From positions 473,354-537,353 of the forward strand of contig CAXBOO010000001.1 of assembly GCA_963977425.1 (NCBI GenBank): DNA of 64,000 nt. Direction: 5' to 3'. How positions within the stretch are numbered: position 1 is the first letter of the stretch; the number at the start of each line of letters is the position of its first letter. This stretch comes from CAXBOO01 sp963977425. Its GTDB lineage: Bacteria > Bacteroidota > Bacteroidia > Flavobacteriales_D > Luteibaculaceae. A program made the translations under genes and the position numbers. Shown here in pieces: positions 42,271 to 50,501 of the stretch. A model generated the notes under the pieces. It was given only the letters and a program-made list of their open reading frames with translations. It did not search any database and was not told where the DNA came from.

Positions 42271-43425
42271 TTAACTAACCGTTTTACGTCTTTTCAATTC
42301 GTCGCGAATCAATTGAAGTTCTCTTGCACTTTGGTTTTGTGCGCTGCTGTTTTCTTCAGCTCTTCGGAGTAGGTAAGGCATAACCTCCATTACGGGTCCG
42401 TACGGAAGGTATTTAGCAACGTTGTATCCTTCGCTCGATAAATTGAATGAAAGGTTGTCAGACATGCCGTAGAGCTGTGCAAACCAAACGTGTTGATGCG
42501 ATTTGCTGAGCTTAGCCTTTTTCATTAAATCAATCAGTAATTGACAACTATTTTCGTTGTGGGTAGCAGCAATTAGTACAATGTCATTAATGTAATTGAT
42601 GCAAAATTTTATTGCTGAATCGAAATCATCGTCACATGAGGTCTTGTCGTCTTGTATCAAACATTCTGTTTCTAGTTGCTTAGCTTCCAAGCGCTCTTTT
42701 TCCATATAAGCACCCCTTACAAGTTTAACGCCTGTAATTAACCCTTGACTATGGCAAAAGTGATGGAGGTACTGTAAATATTCTAATTTATCTTTTCGGT
42801 AGAGCTGTATGGTTTGGAGTACGACAGCTCTTTTTTGATTGAATTCAACCATCAAACGCTCGGTAACTTCATCAATGAAATTTTGAATCCATGTTTCCTC
42901 CGCGTCGATCAATACTGAAATGCCTTTTTCGTTGGCGAGACTGATTAGGTTATGAACCCTTTGGAATATTCTTTCTTGGTCGGCTGTAAAAGGATACCCC
43001 TTTACATAATCGCGCATAATGTCAGCATTACCTAAGGCTGTAACTTTAAAAACACTAAAAGGCGTTGCATCAGTTTCTGCAGAAAATGAAAGATTCTCGG
43101 CAAGTAATTGCTCGTTTTGATCAAAAGATTCTTCGTTTTTTTGTCCTTCAATACTCAGGTCTAGAATACTTTTAATACCAAAAGCAGAAAGATTGTGAAC
43201 AGATAATACACAGTTTTCTAAATTTTCACCACCACAAAAATGACTGAAAATACTTTTTTTGATAAGTCCTTCGGCAGGAATGTTGAATGCATTAACCAAC
43301 TTAAGCATCATTTTTCCGAAGAAAACACTGCCAGGAATGTTGAGTGATCCAAATAAAAAGCGCGCTTTTTTTAGTTCGGCATCGCTCTTATATGCGAAAG
43401 CAATTTGAGTGTTATTGAAATCCAT
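42271..43425 (-). CDS. Proline dehydrogenase
   Basis: FAD-dependent oxidation of L-proline to pyrroline-5-carboxylate; 384 residues without the PutA aldehyde dehydrogenase domain. Barrel landmarks: ISVLIDAEETWIQ, TGVKLVRGAYMEKER (substrate/FAD contacts), HVWFAQLYGMSDNLSF, and the final PVMEVMPYLLRRAEEN with the RR pair that holds the proline carboxylate. Membrane-peripheral enzyme. Convergent with the small DUF gene, divergent from aroB. Confidence 0.95.
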   Translation of the reverse strand: MDFNNTQIAFAYKSDAELKKARFLFGSLNIPGSVFFGKMMLKLVNAFNIPAEGLIKKSIFSHFCGGENLENCVLSVHNLSAFGIKSILDLSIEGQKNEESFDQNEQLLAENLSFSAETDATPFSVFKVTALGNADIMRDYVKGYPFTADQERIFQRVHNLISLANEKGISVLIDAEETWIQNFIDEVTERLMVEFNQKRAVVLQTIQLYRKDKLEYLQYLHHFCHSQGLITGVKLVRGAYMEKERLEAKQLETECLIQDDKTSCDDDFDSAIKFCINYINDIVLIAATHNENSCQLLIDLMKKAKLSKSHQHVWFAQLYGMSDNLSFNLSSEGYNVAKYLPYGPVMEVMPYLLRRAEENSSAQNQSARELQLIRDELKRRKTVS

Positions 43426-43477
43426 CTTTGGTAGACCAATTAAATGGCTAAGTTAGTTTCATAATTCTATATTAAAC

Positions 43478-44509
43478 GTGATAAGTCCTGTCTTTTTTGC
43501 AAAGTCTGCAAGTAGTTATTTAAATGAGTTAATTGCCACAAAATCATCTGTTTTCGTAGTTATGGATAACTCTACACATGAACATTGTTGGCCATCATTT
43601 GCTGAAAATCTATCAAATCCATCAGAAATTGAGCTTATAGAAGTTCAAAACGGTGAAGTAAGTAAGCAACTTACAGTATTCGCTCAAATTGTAGAAACAC
43701 TGTGTGATTTGGGCGCTGATAGAAATTCCCTAATCATCAATTTAGGTGGTGGAATGATTACCGATTTGGGGGCATACGTCGCATCTGCATACATGCGTGG
43801 GATAGAATACGTTAATGTTCCAACAACATTGCTCGCTATGGCTGATGCTGCACATGGAGGTAAAACAGGTGTGGATTTAGGAACATACAAAAACTTGGTA
43901 GGTGCTATGTATCCATCAAAAGCTGTTTTGGTATATCCTGATTTTTTGAAAACTCTTCCTTATAAGGAATATGCATCTGGTTATGCTGAAGCTCTTAAAC
44001 ATGGTTTAATCTCAAATGTAGCTTTGTGGAATAAATTATGCGATGCTATAGTACCTGCCGAAGTGATAGCTGAACTATTGCCAGATATTATTGCTGTTAA
44101 AACACAAATAGTAACCGACGATCCGTACGAACAAAATGTACGTAAAACATTGAATTACGGACACAATATTGGGCATGCTATTGAATCGTTTTTCCTCTCT
44201 GAATATGCTCCTATACCTCACGGTGAAGCTGTTGTGATGGGTATGATAATGGAAAACGAAATGGCAAGAAATAAGAAGTTGTTTAGTGCTGCCGATTGTG
44301 AAATGGTAAATGCTAAATTGAGAAACTTGTATCCAAAGTTGCCGAGTATTAAAGAAGCGCACGATGTTATTCTTGAAAATTTGAAAAAAGACAAGAAAAA
44401 CGAAGCAGGTGTGTTTTACTTCTCACCAATAACTAAAATTGGTGAAGCGGCGTATAGAATAGAATTTGATGCTGACGATTGCAAAAAAGTTTTAGAAACT
44501 TATGAGTAA
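43478..44509 (+). CDS. aroB: 3-dehydroquinate synthase
   Basis: Second step of the shikimate pathway, 343 residues. NAD/Zn-binding features: NLGGGMITDLGAYVASAYMRG, VPTTLLAMADAAHGGKTGVD, LKHGLIS, and NYGHNIGHAIESFF (zinc histidines), then HGEAVVMGM. GTG start at 43478, no closer ATG. Ends with a 10-nt overlap of the convergent OlsF-like gene. Confidence 0.96.
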   Translation: MISPVFFAKSASSYLNELIATKSSVFVVMDNSTHEHCWPSFAENLSNPSEIELIEVQNGEVSKQLTVFAQIVETLCDLGADRNSLIINLGGGMITDLGAYVASAYMRGIEYVNVPTTLLAMADAAHGGKTGVDLGTYKNLVGAMYPSKAVLVYPDFLKTLPYKEYASGYAEALKHGLISNVALWNKLCDAIVPAEVIAELLPDIIAVKTQIVTDDPYEQNVRKTLNYGHNIGHAIESFFLSEYAPIPHGEAVVMGMIMENEMARNKKLFSAADCEMVNAKLRNLYPKLPSIKEAHDVILENLKKDKKNEAGVFYFSPITKIGEAAYRIEFDADDCKKVLETYE

Positions 44510-46242
44510 GATTTTATAGATTCTGCTGAAAGTTCTTTTAAATCTAAAATCATCAATCCATCTAAGGCGTTGTTGAAGTTGGGGTCTCTATTAAAACATA
44601 TGATTTTTGCATTTTGATTGATGTACTTTTTAAGCAGTACAGGTAATGTAAAGTGCAATGGTTCTATGTCAGAAATTAGACGGTCAATGTTTTTCAAATC
44701 TGAGTCAACATAATTCAAAATTTCCGATACATCTTGGTTTTTTATATCGGCTCTGAATTTGTGCTTAGGCTTAACCCATTGCGCTTTTTCGTTGTCGAAA
44801 TAATATTTTTTAATAACGTTAACGATGACCTTTTTGCTGATGCGAGAGTAGGAGTTTGAAATGCTTACAGGGCCAATTATGTAACGGTATTCTGGGTTGG
44901 ATAAAATAAAATTCATCAATCCTTTCCACAGTAAAAATAAAGGGAGACGCTTCATTTGATATTCATCTCTCACAAAACTTCTTCCTAATTCTAGACTTTG
45001 ATTCAGAATAGGCAGCATTTGCTTTTTAATGGTAAACAAAGAATTGATGTAAAAACCTCTAACACCAAACTTCGTTAGGATATCGTTGCCTTTACCAATG
45101 CGATATGCGCCAGCTATTTTTTTAGCTTCTCTATCCCAAAGTATTAGATGATGGTAATACAAGTCATACTCATCGACATCAATAGATAAGTTTGTCCCTT
45201 CACCTACAGCTCGGAAGGTTTCTTCGCGTAACCTTCCTAGTTCTCTTAATGCATTTGGCGACTCGTTTGAAAACGCTAAGTAAACATCAAACTCACCTTG
45301 TGAAATGATTTTCTGATTGTCGGGTAGGGCCAATAATTCAGCTTCAATTGAATTACCTTCAACCGGTGGAATAACATCCAAGGCATATACTTTCTTTTTC
45401 TTTTTGTTGAAGAAGAAGTTTTTGATTTCCAATCCCGACGATAATGAATAGGTTCTGCTTCGTAAGTACCTACTTAAAACCTCAACTTGATCAAAAGCTT
45501 TGATGGTGTCAGGTTTAATCGGCGATCCTATTCTTATTTTGAGTGTTGCGTCTTTTTTACGCAGCATTTCTTTTGGTAATTGAGCTGTGCGTAATGTCGG
45601 GTTTATCAAGCCAATAAGGTGAAAGAATAAGCTGTTTCCGCCTGAGAAAAAGATAGGGATAACAGGTGCTTCAGATCTTTGAATGATTCTAATGCTACCG
45701 TTTTTCCATTGGTTGTCGGTTACTTTTCTGCTGTTGGTTTGGTAGCTGCTTACTTCACCTGCAGGAAAAACACCCAATGCATTGCCTTCTTCCAAATGTT
45801 TGTAGGCGCTTTTTACACCATTGATGTTCGATTTGGTTTTTAAATTCTCAAACGGATTAACTGCAATGAATTTTTCGCTGAGTTCTGGGATATTTTGGAG
45901 TAGAAAGTTGGCCATGATTTTAAAATCAGGCCGTTTATCTTTAAGTATTTTTAAAAGAACCAACCCATCTATTGCTCCGAAAGGGTGGTTGCTTACAGTT
46001 ATAAATTTCCCCGACTTGGGGATGTGACGCAATTCATTTTCATCGAACTCAATATTCAAATTCAATTCATCAAAAAAGGCATCAATAAAATCGGTGTTAG
46101 AACTTTTAGCGATGCGTTTGTATAAATCGTTCAACTTATTGATGCCAGTTAGTTGCATCAGCGCTTTGTTTACAATTTTAAAACGCTTGTTGTTGAGCTT
46201 GGTTATGCTCTGTATATCGCTTTCGCTAATAAGTTCTTTCAT
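44500..46242 (-). CDS. OlsF-like bifunctional acyltransferase (PlsC plus GNAT domains)
   Basis: 580-residue protein with two acyltransferase domains. N-terminal lysophospholipid acyltransferase-like half (about 60-270): SNHPFGAIDGL and FPAGEVSSY (PlsC motif III variant), PVIPIFFSGG. C-terminal half (about 310-560) is a GNAT-type OlsB-like N-acyltransferase (GEFDVYLAFSN, LGRLREETFRAVGEGT, GPVSISNSYS). This layout is that of OlsF, which makes ornithine lipids (amino-acid-containing phosphorus-free lipids) in Bacteroidota and some Proteobacteria. Substrate amino acid is inferred from the family. ATG start; the upstream rlmB gene ends 1 nt before. Confidence 0.88.
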   Translation of the reverse strand: MKELISESDIQSITKLNNKRFKIVNKALMQLTGINKLNDLYKRIAKSSNTDFIDAFFDELNLNIEFDENELRHIPKSGKFITVSNHPFGAIDGLVLLKILKDKRPDFKIMANFLLQNIPELSEKFIAVNPFENLKTKSNINGVKSAYKHLEEGNALGVFPAGEVSSYQTNSRKVTDNQWKNGSIRIIQRSEAPVIPIFFSGGNSLFFHLIGLINPTLRTAQLPKEMLRKKDATLKIRIGSPIKPDTIKAFDQVEVLSRYLRSRTYSLSSGLEIKNFFFNKKKKKVYALDVIPPVEGNSIEAELLALPDNQKIISQGEFDVYLAFSNESPNALRELGRLREETFRAVGEGTNLSIDVDEYDLYYHHLILWDREAKKIAGAYRIGKGNDILTKFGVRGFYINSLFTIKKQMLPILNQSLELGRSFVRDEYQMKRLPLFLLWKGLMNFILSNPEYRYIIGPVSISNSYSRISKKVIVNVIKKYYFDNEKAQWVKPKHKFRADIKNQDVSEILNYVDSDLKNIDRLISDIEPLHFTLPVLLKKYINQNAKIICFNRDPNFNNALDGLMILDLKELSAESIKSYS

Positions 46243-46243
46243 C

Positions 46244-46981
46244 TTATTTTTCGCTTACACTTTTCCTCCATTCATGCAAAATAATTCCTGCAGCAACAGA
46301 TACATTTAGCGATTGGGTAGTACCAACTAGTGGAATTCTAGCCAACGCTCCAGACATTTGTAAAAAGTAAGGTGAAATACCTTTGTCTTCTGCTCCTAAA
46401 ATAATGAGGTTTCTGTCATACTTAAAAGTATCCTTGTCTATATCGTTCCCTTTTTCTGTACACGCAACACTGGTAAAATCATTGGCAATGAAATTTTGAA
46501 AAGTTACCTTGATGTTGTTGCTTCGAATGATTGGAATTTTAAGCAAAGCTCCAGCAGAACTTTTTACAGCAAACTCGTTTAGCGATGCAACTTCTTTATC
46601 AGGTATAAGTAAAGCATGTGCACCAAAACATTCAATGCTTCGGCAAATTGCGCCTAGGTTTCTAACATCGGTAATCTTATCAGCCAATACAACAGCGTAT
46701 TCTTTTCCTTCTTCAAGCGATTCTAAAAAATCGTTTTCGTCTGTGTATTCGAACTGAGATATGCGGGCAACTACACCTTGATGCGTTTTTCCGTATTTAT
46801 CAAGTTGAATAGGTGGTACAAACTGCAATGGGATGTTTTTTTCTTGCAACAATCCTTTTAAAGTTTGTGCTCGTTTGGCGTCGCCATCTTTTAAGAACCA
46901 AACTTTTTCTATTTCAGTTCCAGCTTCGATAGCCTCCATTAATGGATGCCAACCTAGTATAATATTTTCTCTTTTTCCCAT
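46244..46981 (-). CDS. rlmB: 23S rRNA (guanosine-2'-O-) methyltransferase RlmB-type
   Basis: SPOUT-fold RNA 2'-O-methyltransferase of the TrmH family, 245 residues from ATG 46981 (MGKRENIILG). N-terminal substrate-binding domain with VWFLKDGDAKRA and THQGVVARI; knotted C-terminal domain with VLADKITDVRNLGAICRS, LGAEDKGISP and the SAM-binding LNVSVAAGIILHEWRK. The longer in-frame start (47038) overlaps the GWxTD gene and is rejected. GWxTD gene stops 5 nt upstream. Confidence 0.94.
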   Translation of the reverse strand: MGKRENIILGWHPLMEAIEAGTEIEKVWFLKDGDAKRAQTLKGLLQEKNIPLQFVPPIQLDKYGKTHQGVVARISQFEYTDENDFLESLEEGKEYAVVLADKITDVRNLGAICRSIECFGAHALLIPDKEVASLNEFAVKSSAGALLKIPIIRSNNIKVTFQNFIANDFTSVACTEKGNDIDKDTFKYDRNLIILGAEDKGISPYFLQMSGALARIPLVGTTQSLNVSVAAGIILHEWRKSVSEK

Positions 46982-46986
46982 AATTT

Positions 46987-48243
46987 TTAAAATCTGAATA
47001 CCCGTCCAGCACGCCAGGTGTTTACAGCTATAGACCAAACTTGTCGATAGCCATTGTGTCGTTGCAATTGATAGTAAATACCAATCTTATCAGAGTATAT
47101 TTTTTCGAATGCAAAGTTGAGATTATTCACGTTATTGTCGCGTCCATAAACCCAAATTTCACTATCGCCTTGGTTAAACACTCGAGTTGGTGGACCCATG
47201 ATCATGAAAACCATGCCTCTATCGGTTTTCCAACCATCGGTATAACTGGTGAAATGAAGGTTTGCTAATTCCATACGGTCATAATACGACTGCATTGTGT
47301 TTTTTGCTTTTTCTTTTGAACCGCATTTCTCAATCCAAAATTTCTCAAAAGCCTCTCGTTGATTTTCGTTGGCTAATAATGCTTGTAATTCCTCAGCACT
47401 TTGAAAATAATTGGTGGCTAAATTCAATTCGTAATAATCATTTGGTACTGGAAACCCCTTTGGCCGATGTAAAAAAGTAAAATGTTCGGAAAGGTTGTTT
47501 GAGTTCCCAATCTTATAGAGTCCAGAATTGTCGTCATTTAGTGTCAAAAATTTAGAGCTCGCTACTTTTTCAAATACGATATTATCTATCGTATTCCTTC
47601 CTCTTTCTGAAGGTGGAGCTGGTAAATTAAATGGTTGCGAATAGCGGTAAATGTTGACCTCTTCGGTAGAATTAGTTTCGAAACTGTAATTGCCTACTCC
47701 TTCATTAACTCTGGAAATTAAAGGGAGGCCATTAGGAAGCAAAAGTAGAGTGCTATTGCCAACAGTTTTCTCTGTTTTAATGATTCTTGATTTGAATATT
47801 TCTTCTTGATTTCTGTTGATGTCGGTGTATCGACAACGTAATTCAAAATTGGTGTTGCTTTTGAGAGGGATGTTAACTTGACCAAACAATAAGTTGGCAT
47901 CATTAGACTGTTCGTTGTCAGTGTAAAGTGTACTATCTAAGAATATTTGATCGCCAGAATGGATGTCGATTACCTTTATTTCTAACAGTAATTGAGCAAA
48001 AAATCCGTTGTTTTTACTGGTTCGTGCATAGAGTAAATTGGACGTATTGACCTTAAATAATACAGTGCTAGAATCGAGCGAGTAATGATGAATACGTTGC
48101 TCGATGTTCATTTTTTGGCTAGCGATAGCACGGTTTCTAACATCTGTACCGTCGAACAAACCTGAGCAAGAGCAAACTAGAACGAGTATAAATACGTTTA
48201 GTATTCTAGAAGAAACTGTGGTAAAATCGATTTTTTGATTCAT
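46987..48243 (-). CDS. GWxTD domain-containing lipoprotein
   Basis: 418-residue exported protein with lipoprotein-type signal (FILVLVCSCSGLF, cysteine of the SC-S lipobox near residue 26). Its C-terminal part contains the GWxTD signature in YTDGWKTDRGMVFMIMGPPTRVF, ending FRF, typical of this Bacteroidota family. The N-terminal half holds beta-sandwich-like repeats. The role of GWxTD proteins is unknown; the association with rlmB is common in the phylum as I recall. Divergent from the 41-aa lipoprotein gene. Confidence 0.87.
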   Translation of the reverse strand: MNQKIDFTTVSSRILNVFILVLVCSCSGLFDGTDVRNRAIASQKMNIEQRIHHYSLDSSTVLFKVNTSNLLYARTSKNNGFFAQLLLEIKVIDIHSGDQIFLDSTLYTDNEQSNDANLLFGQVNIPLKSNTNFELRCRYTDINRNQEEIFKSRIIKTEKTVGNSTLLLLPNGLPLISRVNEGVGNYSFETNSTEEVNIYRYSQPFNLPAPPSERGRNTIDNIVFEKVASSKFLTLNDDNSGLYKIGNSNNLSEHFTFLHRPKGFPVPNDYYELNLATNYFQSAEELQALLANENQREAFEKFWIEKCGSKEKAKNTMQSYYDRMELANLHFTSYTDGWKTDRGMVFMIMGPPTRVFNQGDSEIWVYGRDNNVNNLNFAFEKIYSDKIGIYYQLQRHNGYRQVWSIAVNTWRAGRVFRF

Positions 48244-48301
48244 CCGTCGTATTTAACTCATAATTTGTAACAAATAAACGAAAGACTAGGCATTGGTTTA
48301 G

Positions 48302-48309
48302 TACATTTG
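48302..48309 (+). promoter_or_regulatory. -7 box of small lipoprotein / ytxJ transcript
   Basis: TACATTTG, a perfect TAnnTTTG match, ends 16 nt before the lipoprotein ATG (48326). A run of ten A's follows it. Confidence 0.5.
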
Positions 48310-48325
48310 TAAAAAAAAAAGAATC

Positions 48326-48451
48326 ATGAAAAAGATTATAGTTGCCGCTTTGGCTCTTTTTGTAGTGTCATTGGTATTTTCATCTTGTGGAGCACATAAA
48401 GGATGCGAGGCTTATTCAAAAGTAGAAGTTCAAAAGAAAGCGAGAGTTTAG
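48326..48451 (+). CDS. 41-residue putative lipoprotein overlapping ytxJ
   Basis: Short open frame not on any list of longer ORFs. MKKIIVAALALFVVSLVFSSCGAHKGCEAYSKVEVQKKARV: positively charged start, hydrophobic helix, and lipobox FSSC-G with cysteine 21, so mature size would be about 21 residues (CGAHKGCEAY...). A -7 box lies 16 nt upstream. The last 49 nt overlap the start of ytxJ in another frame. Similar tiny lipoproteins with a CxAY core exist in Flavobacteriia to my knowledge, function unknown. Confidence 0.65.
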   Translation: MKKIIVAALALFVVSLVFSSCGAHKGCEAYSKVEVQKKARV

Positions 48452-48774
48452 GCTCAGCTAATTCTTGGCTAATAATAGAGTCTGAATCTCAATTCAACGA
48501 GATTCTAGATTCTAATGTTCCGTTTTTTATCTTCAAGCATAGCCCTAGGTGCAGTATCAGTTTAGTGGCTAAGAATAGGATAGAAAAACAGGCTTTGTCA
48601 AATGCGGTTCCAGTCTACATGATTGACGTAGTTTCACAAAGACCATTATCTCAATTTGTTGCGGCCAAACTTGATGTTGTTCATCAATCGCCTCAATTAA
48701 TAAAAGTTGTTGAAGGCAAAACAGAATTTGATGCTTCACACATGAGTATTTCAGCCAGTCAATTGGTGGATTGA
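48403..48774 (+). CDS. ytxJ: YtxJ-type monothiol bacilliredoxin-like protein
   Basis: 123-residue thioredoxin-fold protein of the YtxJ family linked to bacillithiol metabolism. Central motif FKHSPRCSISLVAKNRIE contains the single redox cysteine in the family's HSxxCxIS pattern; later PVYMIDVVSQRPLSQFVAAKLDV and VHQSPQLI match the family. The N-terminal GLFKSRSSKE fits the family start, so the 49-nt overlap with the lipoprotein frame is real and not caused by a false start. Followed after 30 nt by the next gene. Confidence 0.85.
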   Translation: MRGLFKSRSSKESESLGSANSWLIIESESQFNEILDSNVPFFIFKHSPRCSISLVAKNRIEKQALSNAVPVYMIDVVSQRPLSQFVAAKLDVVHQSPQLIKVVEGKTEFDASHMSISASQLVD

Positions 48775-48804
48775 AGAAATTGACTGATTTTTAACCTTAT
48801 TTCA

Positions 48805-49551
48805 ATGCGAATAATAATCCTCATATTTTCACTTTGTTTTGCGAGCTCAGTTTTTGCTCAACAGGGAATTTTTGGGGAGAATTCAGTGGTTTATAAAAGT
48901 CAACGTGAAGGCGGTATTGTGGCTTATACAAACGGCTGGGGAGCAGATTTTACTTTCGGAAAACATGTCGACGGTTTTCGACGAAGAATGATCCATTTAG
49001 AGATTACGTCTTTAAAACATCCAAAACAAATACGATCATACAACCCTTTTTATGAAGATGCCAGGAGCTATTTTTATGGAAAGTTAAATTCTGTTTTCAC
49101 CATCAAATCTACTTGGGGCTATAAAAAAGTCTTGTTTGATAGATTAAGAAGCGGTGGGGTTCAGATATCAAGACGTTGGGCTATGGGTCCAACATTAGCC
49201 TTCGAAAAACCAATTTATCTTCAAATTGGAAAACCAGAACTTCCTTACGATTACCTAGAAGAAGAGCGCTATAATCCCGAAATTCATGGAGTTGAAGATA
49301 TTTATGGTAGAGCTCCTTTCTATTTAGGGATAGACGCAATGAAGCTTGTACCTGGAATACACGCTAAATACATGGTTCATTTCGAATGGTCTAAGTTTGG
49401 GGTTGATAAACCCAATACACAAGCAATAGAATTTGGTGTTAGCGGTAGTGCCTATGCACGACCAATAAAAATGATGGCTACTGAAAAGAATAGTCAGCTT
49501 TTTATCAATTTAATCTTAAGCCTTAAAATGGGGCGTAAATACGTTGATTAA
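48805..49551 (+). CDS. Conserved exported protein, probably outer-membrane
   Basis: 248-residue protein with a signal peptide (FSLCFASSVFA, cut before QQGIF). Mature part begins with NSVVYKSQREGGIVAYTNGWGADFTFGK, then beta-strand pattern with aromatic repeats (RSYFYGKLNSVFTIKSTWGYKK) and ends LFINLILSLKMGRKYVD. No family assigned. Gene order lipA immediately after it (3-nt gap) suggests cotranscription. Confidence 0.68.
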   Translation: MRIIILIFSLCFASSVFAQQGIFGENSVVYKSQREGGIVAYTNGWGADFTFGKHVDGFRRRMIHLEITSLKHPKQIRSYNPFYEDARSYFYGKLNSVFTIKSTWGYKKVLFDRLRSGGVQISRRWAMGPTLAFEKPIYLQIGKPELPYDYLEEERYNPEIHGVEDIYGRAPFYLGIDAMKLVPGIHAKYMVHFEWSKFGVDKPNTQAIEFGVSGSAYARPIKMMATEKNSQLFINLILSLKMGRKYVD

Positions 49552-49554
49552 TAT

Positions 49555-50418
49555 ATGTCTGTAGTAACAGAGCAAACAAAAATTTCTAAACCTAAATGGC
49601 TTAGAGTAAAGCTTCCAACGGGGGAGAAATACAAGAACCTTAGAAATATAGTAAGCGAATACAAGTTGCATACTATATGCGAAAGCGGTAGTTGTCCGAA
49701 TATGGGCGAATGCTGGGGAGCTGGTACAGCTACATTTATGATTTTGGGTAACACCTGTACTCGAAGTTGTGGGTTTTGTGGTGTAAGTACCGGTAAACCT
49801 GATGATATGGATAGTTCTGAGCCACAAAGAGTAGCAAGATCAGTTCGGTTGATGGATGTAAAACATTGTGTTATTACTTCTGTTGATAGAGACGATTTGA
49901 AAGACGGTGGAAGTATCATTTGGGCAGAAACGGTGAAAGCCGTAAGAAGAGTAAGTCCAGAAACTACTTTGGAAACCCTAATTCCTGACTTTATGGGAAA
50001 TTGGGAGAATCTTCAAAGGATTATAGATGTAACTCCAGAAATTGTATCTCATAACATTGAAACCGTTCGTAGACTAACTAAAAGTGTTAGAATTCAAGCC
50101 AAATACGATAGAAGTTTAGAAGTTTTACGTCGTTTGAAGAAAGGCGGAATGAGAACCAAAAGTGGTATCATGGTTGGATTGGGTGAAACCAAACAAGAGG
50201 TTATTGAAGCTATGGATGATCTTAGAAGTGTAGGGACAGATATCCTTACCATCGGCCAATATCTTCAACCAACAAAAACCCATTTGAATGTTTCGGGGTA
50301 TATAACACCAGAAGTGTTTAAGGAATTTGAGACCATTGGTTTAGAGAAAGGTTTCCGTTTTGTAGAAAGCGGACCCTTGGTTAGAAGCTCTTACCATGCC
50401 GAGAAACACTTATTTTAA
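49555..50418 (+). CDS. lipA: Lipoyl synthase
   Basis: Radical SAM enzyme inserting two sulfurs into octanoyl-protein. 287 residues. Auxiliary cluster motif [12 protein letters not shown] (C-x4-C-x5-C) and radical SAM cluster CTRSCGFC (C-x3-C-x2-C), then [36 protein letters not shown] and the terminal [13 protein letters not shown] with the R-S-S-Y serine. Full-length and canonical. ATG 49555. Confidence 0.97.
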   Translation: MSVVTEQTKISKPKWLRVKLPTGEKYKNLRNIVSEYKLHTICESGSCPNMGECWGAGTATFMILGNTCTRSCGFCGVSTGKPDDMDSSEPQRVARSVRLMDVKHCVITSVDRDDLKDGGSIIWAETVKAVRRVSPETTLETLIPDFMGNWENLQRIIDVTPEIVSHNIETVRRLTKSVRIQAKYDRSLEVLRRLKKGGMRTKSGIMVGLGETKQEVIEAMDDLRSVGTDILTIGQYLQPTKTHLNVSGYITPEVFKEFETIGLEKGFRFVESGPLVRSSYHAEKHLF

Positions 50419-50442
50419 ATTCCAATAATGAAGATTGACTTA

Positions 50443-50475
50443 TTGTTTTTATAGTGTTAATATATTGTAACTTCG
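50443..50475 (+). promoter_or_regulatory. Promoter of T9SS cargo gene
   Basis: TTG at 50443-50445 and TAACTTCG at 50468-50475 with 22 nt between them; the -7 box ends 26 nt before the ATG. A 7/8 match to TAnnTTTG. Confidence 0.45.
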
Positions 50476-50501
50476 TCAAGCTTTAGAAAAAAAGTAATAG
50501 A

